Part shown: positions 23,263 to 31,865 of the stretch, one piece after another
Numbering within the stretch: the first letter of the stretch is position 1
Layout: each line of letters opens with the position of its first letter
Origin: Planctomycetota bacterium
GTDB taxonomy: Bacteria; Planctomycetota; SZUA-567; H5-PLA8
DNA: 64,000 bases
Assembly (NCBI GenBank): GCA_027493525.1
Contig: JAOSKN010000002.1
Coordinates: forward strand, 1,459,326-1,523,325
Direction: 5' to 3'
Notes under the pieces: model-generated
Told to the model about the DNA's origin: nothing
Database searches by the model: none
Seen by the model: only the letters and a program-made list of their open reading frames with translations
Made by a program: the position numbers and the translations under genes

Positions 23263-25893
23263 TCATTTCGCGCCCTGATAGAGATCCAGAATCCGCTTCA
23301 TCAGGTCGCGGTGGGCGTCGGCGCGTTCGCGCGCGGCGGGGTCGTTCTGGATGGCGGCGGTCAGCGCGGCCTCGGTGCCGTCGCGGAGCGACTTGGCGAT
23401 CTTGAGCAGCGCCTGGGGCTCGAACTGCGGGAGCTCCTCGTTCTCCTCGGGCGCGGCCTGCTGGGCCAGGATCTCGCTGCGCAGGGCGCGGTGATAATTG
23501 AGCGCGGCGAAGGCGAGCTGCTCCTGCGCGCTGCCCTTCTCCATCATCAACTGGATCATCACGACGGGCTGGCGCGGATCGAGCTCCTCCCAGGGCTTGA
23601 GCCGTTCGCCCTGCCCGGCGCCGGCGACCGCGCGGATGGTGATGCCGCGGTAGTTGTAGTCCACGATGTCGAAGAGCGGCTTCTTATCCTTATTGTAGGC
23701 TTGCAGCGGCGAGGAATGCTTGGGATCGCGCTCGATCTGGTCTTTGAGCCTTTGGCGGCAGGTGTTGAAGAGCCAGGCCTCGTCCTGGATCAGGCGGCCG
23801 TAGTCCTCGGCGAGCTTGCGGACCTTGGCGTTCTGCGCGGTCTCGGCGAATTTCTTCAGATCCTCCTGGGCTTCCACGTAGCGGAAGCGCGAGGCCTTGT
23901 CCACGAAATCGACGAGGGCCTTGGCGAGGGCGCGCGACTCCTGGGCCAGCTTCTCCTCGGCGAGCTTGGCGGCCTGTTCCTTGTGCGCGGCGTTCTCGGC
24001 CTCGATGACCTTCTGCAGGCGCTGCCCCGCGGCGTCGAGGAGTTCGGGGATTCCGAAGCGCGCCTGGACGCCTTGGAAGAGCCCGCGCGCCTTGGGGAAG
24101 TCGCCGGCCTCGACGGCTTTTTCGGCGCCGAGCAGGACGTCGGCGAAAGCGGCCTTGGCCTGGCGGCGGATCTTCTCGGCCTCTTCGGCGGCGCGTTCGG
24201 GGTAGGGCGCCATCTTGAGCGCGGCGGGGAGGGCCTCCACGAGGGCGATCGCGTCGCCGAAGCGCTGTTCGGCGGCCTTGGCCTGCGCGCGGGCGAGGTG
24301 TTCCTGGAAGACCTGCGCTTCGGCGTCGGGCGCCGCCGGCGGGCGGGCTTCGGCCGGCTGGGTTGGGGCCGGGCCGCCGCGCGCGATCTGCTCCTCGATG
24401 CGGGCCTTGAGCAGCCGCGCGCGCACGCCGGCCACGCTCGTATCTTCCGTCCGCAGCACGACGTCGTTGACCAGGCGCAGGGTCGTGGTGTCGTAGCGCG
24501 CGTCGCCGCTGCGCAGCATCTCTTCGATCAGCGCCAGGGTCTTGGCGGCCTTGGCCTCGTCGGCGCCGACCTGCGCGGGCGCCGTGGGCGGAACCTGGAC
24601 CGTGTAGGGCGGGGCCGGGGGGACGAGTTGCGTTGCGGGCGCGGCCGTCGGGCCCTGGGGAGCCGCAGGCGCCCCGGGAAAGAAGGTCTTCAGCGCCAGG
24701 CCCACCGCGATGCCGAAGACGAGCACCACGGCGCCGATGAGCATGGCCGAACTGTTCTGTTCCCGGCGGCGTTCGGGCCCGTAGAGCGGCGGATACGCCG
24801 CGGGGCGGGCGACCGGGCCCGGCAGCGTCCCGAACGTCGGCGGCGCGGGGGCCGGCTGCGCCGCTGCGGCGCGCGGCGGGACCTCGGCCGGCGGGAGCGC
24901 CTGGACCGGCGCCGGCGCGGCGCGCCCTTCGGCCTCATGCAGCGCCGCGTCGAGGGTCGCCAGGAGCATGTCGAAGTCGCCCCGCTCGGCCGGATCCGCA
25001 GCCAGCAAGCGTTGAACGAGGTGGATCGCGCGCGCGGGCAGGTTCCGCTCGGTCCCGCGCGGCCAGCGCACGGAGGCCGGCGCCAGCGCCGCACGTTCTT
25101 GCGCGATCGATTCCTCGTCCCCGCCCCGGAATGGCGGAGCGCCGGTGAGCATGTGGTAGAGCAGCGCGCCGACGGCGTAGAGGTCCACCGCGCGGCGGCC
25201 CAGGGGCTCGGCCGGGAAGGCCTTCGACGGCAGCGCTTCGGGGGCGGCGTAAATCAGAGGCTGGAAGAGATGAGGGTCTTTCACGTCCCAGGCGGCATGC
25301 TCGGGCCGCTCGCCCAACCCCATGCCCAGCACCCGGACTTCGTGATCGCGGACGATGACGTCGCCCGGGTGCAGCCGGCCGTGATGGCGGTTCTTCTGGA
25401 ATGCGTAGGCCAGCGCGGAGGCGACTTGCACCGCGTGCTGCAGCGCGCGCGCGGGGCGGAAGCGGACGTTGCGCTGGAGCGCCCGCGAGAGCGGCTCGCC
25501 CGGCGCGTACTCCTGCACCAGGATCAGCCGCCCGTCGTCCTCCACGCAGCCCAGGCAGCGCACGAGCCCGGGATGATCGAGCAGGAAGCTGGCCTCGGCG
25601 TTGCGCTGCAGGCGGTCGCGGAAGCCCGGTTCGTGCGCCGCCGGGTCGCGGAAGAGCTTGACCGCGACGACGTCCTGTTCGACGAGCCGCCGCGCCTTGT
25701 AGATCACGCCCTTGGGGCTGCGACCCAGTTCCTGGATCAGGCGAAAGCCCGCCAATTCGGGGAACGCGACCTTCTGGGGCGTGCCGTTGCGGGAGCCGGG
25801 TTCGGGGCGCGGATGGACCCGGCTGGAGTCCCCCGATCCCGTGGATGAGCTGCTCATGAACGCCGAACCTCGATCCCCGCGCGCGCGCTCCAT
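23263..25893 (-). CDS. Membrane pseudokinase with large extracytoplasmic helical domain
   Basis: Residues about 48-320 have the Hanks-type kinase fold (FRLIQELGRSPKGVIYKARR, VVAVKLF with the ATP-binding Lys, YAVGALLYHMLTGAPPF). Key catalytic residues are missing: the HRD loop is HGRLHPGDVIV (about 171-181) and the DFG site is LGMG (about 189-192), while the Gly-loop is also altered. A Pro/Ala linker, one transmembrane helix (about 400-425) and a C-terminal domain of about 430 residues, helical and charged, follow. It is therefore probably a non-catalytic scaffold or sensor. ATG 25893 is preferred because GGAGG lies five bases upstream; ATG 25857 is possible. The HEAT-repeat gene lies upstream on the same strand. 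Confidence 0.85.
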   Translation of the reverse strand: MERARGDRGSAFMSSSSTGSGDSSRVHPRPEPGSRNGTPQKVAFPELAGFRLIQELGRSPKGVIYKARRLVEQDVVAVKLFRDPAAHEPGFRDRLQRNAEASFLLDHPGLVRCLGCVEDDGRLILVQEYAPGEPLSRALQRNVRFRPARALQHAVQVASALAYAFQKNRHHGRLHPGDVIVRDHEVRVLGMGLGERPEHAAWDVKDPHLFQPLIYAAPEALPSKAFPAEPLGRRAVDLYAVGALLYHMLTGAPPFRGGDEESIAQERAALAPASVRWPRGTERNLPARAIHLVQRLLAADPAERGDFDMLLATLDAALHEAEGRAAPAPVQALPPAEVPPRAAAAQPAPAPPTFGTLPGPVARPAAYPPLYGPERRREQNSSAMLIGAVVLVFGIAVGLALKTFFPGAPAAPQGPTAAPATQLVPPAPPYTVQVPPTAPAQVGADEAKAAKTLALIEEMLRSGDARYDTTTLRLVNDVVLRTEDTSVAGVRARLLKARIEEQIARGGPAPTQPAEARPPAAPDAEAQVFQEHLARAQAKAAEQRFGDAIALVEALPAALKMAPYPERAAEEAEKIRRQAKAAFADVLLGAEKAVEAGDFPKARGLFQGVQARFGIPELLDAAGQRLQKVIEAENAAHKEQAAKLAEEKLAQESRALAKALVDFVDKASRFRYVEAQEDLKKFAETAQNAKVRKLAEDYGRLIQDEAWLFNTCRQRLKDQIERDPKHSSPLQAYNKDKKPLFDIVDYNYRGITIRAVAGAGQGERLKPWEELDPRQPVVMIQLMMEKGSAQEQLAFAALNYHRALRSEILAQQAAPEENEELPQFEPQALLKIAKSLRDGTEAALTAAIQNDPAARERADAHRDLMKRILDLYQGAK

Positions 25894-26087
25894 CCTAACC
25901 TCCGTGGCCGTCGGGCGCACCTGCGTACGTTCGGTTCGTGCCCGATCGCGAGGCGTCCGCATGACGGCCTGGCTCTCAAGGTAAAGGCGACCTTCGACTC
26001 ACGAGCCTTAGACGGAATGCGCCATGGGAAGCAGGACAGGGAAAGGGATAAGAATCGCCGAATTCAGATAGTCGCACGTGCACTCAT

Positions 26088-29000
26088 TCAGGGCGCCACC
26101 ACCTTAAAGGAGTATAACGAGTTCGCCTTTCCGCCGCCGTGGACCTTGAGTTCGCCGACCAAGGCATGCGGCTCGCGATAGGCCTGGACCGTGAACGAGT
26201 AGTAGCCCGGCGTCAGCTCCACCTCGATCGAGGCCTCCTTGGTCGTGCCTTGGCGCGGCTGGGGTCCGCCGAGGGTGTAGCGGTACTCGAGGCCCGGCCC
26301 CAGCGACTCCCAGGCCAGCATCACCGGGCTCGTGACCGAGGCCGGCAGCGGATGCGGCGGGCTCATGGCCAGGACGGGCTTGAGGCCGTCCTCGGGCTTG
26401 AGCAGGCGCAGGTATCGGACCAGCGCGAGGTCCTGGGTCAGCCGCGCCCCGGATCGAACCAGGATTCCGATCACGCACCCGAAATCGCCCGCGGCATGCT
26501 CCGGCGTGTCCGGTTCGGCGTCGACGGCGACGCGCAGGCTGTAACGGCCGACGGGGAGTCCTTCGATCCGGTAGCGCGAGCCCTCCAGAAGCGTGACGGG
26601 AAGATTCAACTCCCTGCCCTTCAGGACGTCGTACAGAGTGAAGCGCGGCGCGAGCGCGGTGGCTTCGGCCAGCGGCTTGCCGTCGTGGAGCAGCGCGCCT
26701 TCGATGTTGCCGGGCTCGCCCTCCACGGGCAAGGCGGTGAAAGGCAAACTGTAAAGGACCCGCCGCGGAACCTGCGGATGATTCATGTTGTAGAGGCAGC
26801 GGAACTGGCCGATTTCGCGATTGTCCTTCCGCGCGGAGAGAGAGACCAGGTAGTGGTTGGGTTCGAGGTCGAGTTCGAGGGCGGTCTCCTTGGTCTTGGG
26901 TTTGTAGGCAGGCCAGCCGTTATTCGTCCGCACGTGGAGTTCGTACTCCGCGCCCTCCGCGACCGGTGCCCAGGCGAAGCGGATCTTCCCGGCCACGGTC
27001 GTGACGTTCTCGAGCGCCCCAGCCGTGTCGGCCGGTTCGAGCAGCCGGATGGCGCGCTTGAGATGGAAGTCGAAGGCCTTGTGCTCTCCCGGCTTGATGG
27101 CGAAGGTCTCCCAGCCCATGAAATCCCCCGCGATTCCGCTCTCGGGGCCGTCGTGGAGCTTGTAGAAGGCCGTGACGCGGTACTCGCCGGGTTCCAGGCC
27201 GCTCCAGGTCACGCGGTGCCCATCGAAGGCGGGCTCGGGGTTTAGGTGTGTCTTCAGCAAGGCCTGGAATTGGAGGCTGTGGGGGCGAGCCGGGGTGAAC
27301 TCGGTGATCGGCCGGTTGTCGAAGAGGAAGTTGAGTTGGAGATCGTAGACGCGCGGGGCCTCGGCGGGCTCCGGTTCCGCTTCCAGGGGGCCTTTGACGA
27401 TCGGCGCGTTCGAGGCTTGAGCGTTCGCTACGGGATCGCGCAGTTGCAGCAGGACCTGTTCCAGGCGCGGCCGGACCTCCGGCGCGGCGTTCGTCCGAGC
27501 CAATTCGAGCTTCCCGCGCGCCTTGGCCCCCATGCGGAGCAACGTCCGTTCGGCCGGGTCGTGCATGGAGTAGCGCGGGCTGGCGAGCACCTCGATCAGC
27601 ACCGGCACGGCCGCCTCCGCCGCGTCCGGCCCGATGTGCTGGAGGACATGCATCGCCGCGAGGGCCGTTTCGGGCGTGGCGTCGTGGAGGCAGCGCACGA
27701 TCTCCGGAAGGGCCGGCGCGGCGGCCGCGCCCCAGCGCCCAAGCTGGTTCAAGGCGCGCCAGCGCATGCGCGCGTCGCCCCGCCCGATGCAGTCGCCCGC
27801 GGCGCGGACCAGGTCCGCCGGGGGCGGATCGAAGCCGGGCGCGTAATACACGAAGGCCGCTTCCACGTCCTGAGGCCCGCCTTCCCGGATCAGCCGGGCG
27901 ACGACCGGCGCGAAGAGGCGGTCGCGGTCCAGGACCTCGAACCGCTCCAGCGCCAAGCCGGCCAGCCATGCCTCGCGCGAGGCCGTGCGGCCGAGCAGTT
28001 CGGCGACCAGCGGCGCCGAGAGGCGCTCCGCGGCGGCTTCATGCTCGCGGACCAGGGCTTCCAGGGCCAGGACCCGCTCTTCAAAGGATCCGCGCTCCTG
28101 CCAGGGCGCGAGCGCTTCCTGCGGCATCCGGCCCAAGGCGTCCAGCGCGGCGTAGCGCACGGGACGATTGAGATCCCCGATCCAGAGGCACGGTTCGTGC
28201 CGCGCCCCTGTGGCCAGCAGCGCGCCGATGGCCTCGGGGTCGGCCAAGGGCGCCAGCGCGTGCGCGGCACGGTGTCGGACCTCGCGGTTCGGATCGGCGA
28301 GAGCTTTCACGAGTTGAGAGCGCAGCGCCGAGGCACGTTCTTCGTCGCGGCACAAGGCCTTCGCGGCGCGAATCCTGGCGCGGGCGTAGTCGCTCTCCAG
28401 GCCCGCGGCGAGGCTCGCGCGCAGGTCCTCGACGCCGGAGTCGAGGGGACGCTGAACTTCGATCCAGTCGCGCCTTGCGGTCCGCGCCGCGAAGGCGGCG
28501 GCGGCCAATCCGGCGCCCAGACAGCATACGGCGAGGGCCGCGCGCATCTTCCAGCCCCGGCACAGCCGCTCCAGCGCATCGCGGCGGGACCGGCCCGCAA
28601 GGCCGAAGAGCGGGCCCGGCAGCAACCGTGTGCGCCAGAAGCGCCGGTCGGGCGCTTCGTAGGCGCCGGGCTTGCCGGGCTTCCACGGCGCGCTCAATCC
28701 GGCGCGGAGAGGCCGTAGCTCCCAGGCGACCCGGGCTGCCGCTCCCTCCGAACCCCGCAACGGCTGCGCTTCGCCGAGGACCCAGATCTCGTCGCCCGGC
28801 CGGAGTTCCCGCGCTCCTTCTGGGCGCGGATCCAGCGCGACGGCCTCGAGCGGCAGGTCCGCGCCGGGTTCGATCCGGGCGACGCCCGTACCGTCTTCCA
28901 GCAGGAAGTCCTCGCACTTGTCGGAGGCGGGATGGCCGGGATCGCGACGCCACGCGACGGGCGCATCCTTCAAATGGTCGGGGTCGTTCGCGCTCAGCGC

Positions 29001-29597
29001 CACGCGCCCTTCCAGGAGCGCCAGACCGGGCTTGAGATCCTTGATGTCGCAGCGCGTCAGGCGTGCGAGTTCTTCGTCCCGGCGGCGCAGCCAGGCCGCG
29101 CCGCGCAGCCCCTGGACGCCCAGGGCCAGCATCCCGCATCCGGACGCAAAGAGGAGCAGCAAAGACGGCCAGGTGACCGGGAGCGGCGGCAGGTCAGGGA
29201 GGGTTGCCAGGCCCACGCCCAGGAACGCCCAGGCCAGGAGCAGCAACAGCGCGGGGAGGCGGTCGAGGATCGAGAGCAGCAGGAGAATCGGCAGCGCAAA
29301 CGGCGCGAGCAGCGCGGCACGCCAGCGCTTGGGCCGCTCGGCGCCCGTACCGCGCACGAATCGAAACAGGCGTTGCCCGGCTTGAAGGATGACCAGCAGG
29401 GCCCAGGCCAGCAGCCCAAAGAGCGCGACTGCTTCAGGGGGAGTCGAGGCCAGAGCCTCCACGCCCGCCGCGCGCCCGGCGTGGAGCGCGCCAAGGACCC
29501 CAGCCGCCAGCAACGCGGCCAAGGGCAGATCCCGCGCGAGCGCCAGGAGCGGCCGCGTCCAGCCGCCCCAGGCTTTATCCCTGGATGAAACGTCCAT
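26088..29597 (-). CDS. Large HEAT-repeat membrane protein with GIDE-like domain
   Basis: 1169 residues. Four transmembrane helices lie in the first 170. Residues about 180-300 have LKPGLALLEGRVALS and later FLLEDGTGVARIEPGADLPL, a layout like the GIDE/BAM domain of membrane E3-ligase-like proteins, where an OB-like fold is set between membrane helices. Another helix lies at about 350. Next come HEAT-like repeats (LVKALADPNREVRHRAAHAL, LPEIVRCLHDATPETALAAM) over about 380-700. The C-terminal 450 residues are beta-rich modules resembling carboxypeptidase-regulatory or fibronectin-type domains. No catalytic residue is identified. It lies between ffh and the pseudokinase on the same strand, with gaps of 138 and 195 bp. 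Confidence 0.75.
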   Translation of the reverse strand: MDVSSRDKAWGGWTRPLLALARDLPLAALLAAGVLGALHAGRAAGVEALASTPPEAVALFGLLAWALLVILQAGQRLFRFVRGTGAERPKRWRAALLAPFALPILLLLSILDRLPALLLLLAWAFLGVGLATLPDLPPLPVTWPSLLLLFASGCGMLALGVQGLRGAAWLRRRDEELARLTRCDIKDLKPGLALLEGRVALSANDPDHLKDAPVAWRRDPGHPASDKCEDFLLEDGTGVARIEPGADLPLEAVALDPRPEGARELRPGDEIWVLGEAQPLRGSEGAAARVAWELRPLRAGLSAPWKPGKPGAYEAPDRRFWRTRLLPGPLFGLAGRSRRDALERLCRGWKMRAALAVCCLGAGLAAAAFAARTARRDWIEVQRPLDSGVEDLRASLAAGLESDYARARIRAAKALCRDEERASALRSQLVKALADPNREVRHRAAHALAPLADPEAIGALLATGARHEPCLWIGDLNRPVRYAALDALGRMPQEALAPWQERGSFEERVLALEALVREHEAAAERLSAPLVAELLGRTASREAWLAGLALERFEVLDRDRLFAPVVARLIREGGPQDVEAAFVYYAPGFDPPPADLVRAAGDCIGRGDARMRWRALNQLGRWGAAAAPALPEIVRCLHDATPETALAAMHVLQHIGPDAAEAAVPVLIEVLASPRYSMHDPAERTLLRMGAKARGKLELARTNAAPEVRPRLEQVLLQLRDPVANAQASNAPIVKGPLEAEPEPAEAPRVYDLQLNFLFDNRPITEFTPARPHSLQFQALLKTHLNPEPAFDGHRVTWSGLEPGEYRVTAFYKLHDGPESGIAGDFMGWETFAIKPGEHKAFDFHLKRAIRLLEPADTAGALENVTTVAGKIRFAWAPVAEGAEYELHVRTNNGWPAYKPKTKETALELDLEPNHYLVSLSARKDNREIGQFRCLYNMNHPQVPRRVLYSLPFTALPVEGEPGNIEGALLHDGKPLAEATALAPRFTLYDVLKGRELNLPVTLLEGSRYRIEGLPVGRYSLRVAVDAEPDTPEHAAGDFGCVIGILVRSGARLTQDLALVRYLRLLKPEDGLKPVLAMSPPHPLPASVTSPVMLAWESLGPGLEYRYTLGGPQPRQGTTKEASIEVELTPGYYSFTVQAYREPHALVGELKVHGGGKANSLYSFKVVAP

Positions 29598-29734
29598 CGG
29601 TCTGCCGGAATCCTCCGGAGCAGGTCGTATCCTATCCCCCCGATATTGGGGTTATCGACCTGGATCTTTGGATAACCTGCGCCGCGGGGCCGGATTCGAC
29701 GCGTGCTGCACGGGTGAGGATCGGGCGGCGAAGG

Positions 29735-31153
29735 TCAGCGGCGGCCCTTCTTGCGGCGTTCCTTTTCCAGCTTCCGGCGCTTCTTGATCTCCTTGCGCTG
29801 CGCGGGCGTCAGGACGCGGCCGGGCTTGGGTCCGCCGGAGCCGGGCATCATGCGGTCCACGAACGCCTGCGCCTTGCCCAGGCTGGAGAGCTGCTTGGTG
29901 ACCTCTTCGAACTGTTTGAGCAGGCGCGAGACCTCGTTGACGCTCACGCCCGAACCCCTGGCGATGCGCTGCTTGCGGCTGGCGCCGACGACGGAGGGGT
30001 TCTTCCGCTCCTCCTGGGTCATCGAGCAGATGATCGCCTCGACCTGCCCGATGTGATCGTCGCTCGCGTCTAAATCCTTCAGGCCCGCCATGCCGGGGAC
30101 CATGGCGAGGAGTTCCTTCACCGAACCCATTTTGCGGACGGCGCGGAGCTGGGTCAGGAAGTCGTCCAGCGTCAGGCGGTCCTTGAACATCTTTTCCTGG
30201 AACGCCTTGGCCTGGTCCTGGTCGATGACCTGCTGGGCCTTCTCGACCAGGCTGACCACGTCGCCCATGCCCAGGATGCGCGTGGCCATGCGCTCCGGGT
30301 AGAACTCCTCGAGCCGGTCGAGTTTCTCGCCCAGGCCGACGAACTTGATCGGCTTGCCGGTGACGTGGCGGACCGAGAGCGCCGCGCCGCCGCGCGCGTC
30401 GCCGTCGAGTTTCGTCAGGACCACGCCGGAGATCGGGAGCCGCTGGTCGAACTCCTTGGCGCTCTGGACCGCGTCCTGCCCGACCATCGCGTCGATGACC
30501 AGCAGGACCTCGTGCGGCTGGGCGCGCCGCTGGACCTCTTCCAATTCCTTCATCAGGTCGTCGTCGATATGCAGGCGGCCGGCGGTATCGAGCAGCACCA
30601 CGTCCCGCGCCGTCTGCCGGGCGTGCGCGACGGCGTGCTCGCAGACGTCCGGCGGCGTCACGCCGGTCTCGGAAAAGACCGGGATGTCGAGTTCCTCGCC
30701 CAGAACCTTGAGCTGTTCGATCGCCGCGGGGCGCTGCAAGTCGGCGGCGACCAGCAGCGGCTTGCGCCCCTTCTGGAGCAGGCGGTTGGCGAGCTTCGCG
30801 GTGGTCGTCGTCTTGCCCGAGCCCTGCAGCCCGGCCATCATGATCACGGTCGGGCCCTGGTTCTGGAGCGCGAGCGCCGACTCGCCCGGGCCCATCAGCG
30901 CGATCAGCTCGTCGTGGACGATCTTGACCAGTTGCTCCTGCGGCTGGACGGCCTCGAGCACCGCCTGGCCCACGGCCTTCTCGCCGACCTTCTCCATGAA
31001 CTCGCGCACCACCGGCAGCGCGACGTCCGCTTCCAGCAAGGCCATGCGGACCGTGCGCAGCCCTTCCTTCACGTCCTTCTCGGTGAGCTTCTTGCCGCGC
31101 GCGCCGATCTTGCTGAAGAATTGGCCCAGCGAATCGGTGAGGTTTTCGAACAT
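29735..31153 (-). CDS. ffh: Signal recognition particle protein Ffh
   Basis: Ffh binds signal peptides and 4.5S RNA and delivers ribosomes to FtsY. The 472-residue protein has the N domain, the G domain with P-loop GLQGSGKTTTTAKLA (about 104-118), DTAGR and TKLDGDARGG, and the M domain with RIARGSGVSVNEVSRLLKQF (the RNA-binding helix-turn-helix) and a basic C-terminus. Length is normal. GGAAGG lies four bases before ATG 31153. No 4.5S RNA gene is evident nearby. Confidence 0.97.
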   Translation of the reverse strand: MFENLTDSLGQFFSKIGARGKKLTEKDVKEGLRTVRMALLEADVALPVVREFMEKVGEKAVGQAVLEAVQPQEQLVKIVHDELIALMGPGESALALQNQGPTVIMMAGLQGSGKTTTTAKLANRLLQKGRKPLLVAADLQRPAAIEQLKVLGEELDIPVFSETGVTPPDVCEHAVAHARQTARDVVLLDTAGRLHIDDDLMKELEEVQRRAQPHEVLLVIDAMVGQDAVQSAKEFDQRLPISGVVLTKLDGDARGGAALSVRHVTGKPIKFVGLGEKLDRLEEFYPERMATRILGMGDVVSLVEKAQQVIDQDQAKAFQEKMFKDRLTLDDFLTQLRAVRKMGSVKELLAMVPGMAGLKDLDASDDHIGQVEAIICSMTQEERKNPSVVGASRKQRIARGSGVSVNEVSRLLKQFEEVTKQLSSLGKAQAFVDRMMPGSGGPKPGRVLTPAQRKEIKKRRKLEKERRKKGRR

Positions 31154-31865
31154 GATGCCTTCCAGAGCCTGAATGTGGAATGCGCACGTTACCGGGAGCG
31201 GGTGCTTCGCGCCAGTTTAGCCGCTCGGGGCGATCCGCGAAGCGCCCGATTGGCAGCCGGGCTGAAGCCGCGAAAGAAAAAAATTCGGATGTGCTGGAAT
31301 GCTCGTTCGGAAAGAGGCTTCGCAAGGGCCACGGCTCGGCGTCACGAAAGTCCGCAACAGGCGCTCAAGCCAGGGCCCAACGGGAAGGGTGGAGGCACAT
31401 TGCGAATCTAATTCGATACGAATGTGCATACTGTAAAATGCCCTCAATATATCGAAATATCGCGTTCAGGAGACCCTAATTTAATGAGAATATGGGCTTG
31501 GTATCCTGACTTGGGAGGCGGCAAAAAGTATCTACGGTTGACGATCGAACCAACGTCAGAAGGTATTGAGAGCATTTTTCTTACAACCGATTTGAGCCAG
31601 GGAGGAACGTCCGCCGGAGGGCGTCGTCATGTCTTTACTTGAGACTTGACCCCATCTGAAAAATGCATAGAGTTGCACCATTGCGAAATCTAGACAGGCA
31701 GAGATGTGGGCCTTTGGGGCAAGGCCGGCGCAGCGCATGCCGGAGCGCCGTTGCATCCGGTGCGTGCGTTTTGTGTTAACGCCGTGAGTCGCGTGGAGTC
31801 GGCCCGGGCTAGGACCGCATAGGGGTTCCAGGATGGATTGCTACAACGAAAGGACGTCGCGACCG
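31154..31865. other. Intergenic region between ffh and the secretin locus
   Basis: About 710 bp without a convincing gene. The central 31400-31700 part is markedly AT-richer than its surroundings and may be a decayed or transferred fragment. It must hold the promoters of ffh (minus) and the secretin operon (plus), but no clear -35/-10 pair was found. One weak small frame is listed separately. Confidence 0.5.
31484..31642 (+). CDS. Possible small hypothetical protein
   Basis: A 52-codon frame starts MRIWAWYPDLGGGKKYLRLT with GGAGA ten bases upstream. No family is recognised, the base composition is lower in GC than the genome around it, and it could equally be chance or a gene fragment. Confidence 0.2.
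   Translation: MRIWAWYPDLGGGKKYLRLTIEPTSEGIESIFLTTDLSQGGTSAGGRRHVFT

Noticed and set aside
31154..31865. 4.5S (SRP) RNA gene next to ffh
   Set aside because: No GGAAG tetraloop stem with the conserved internal loop was found.
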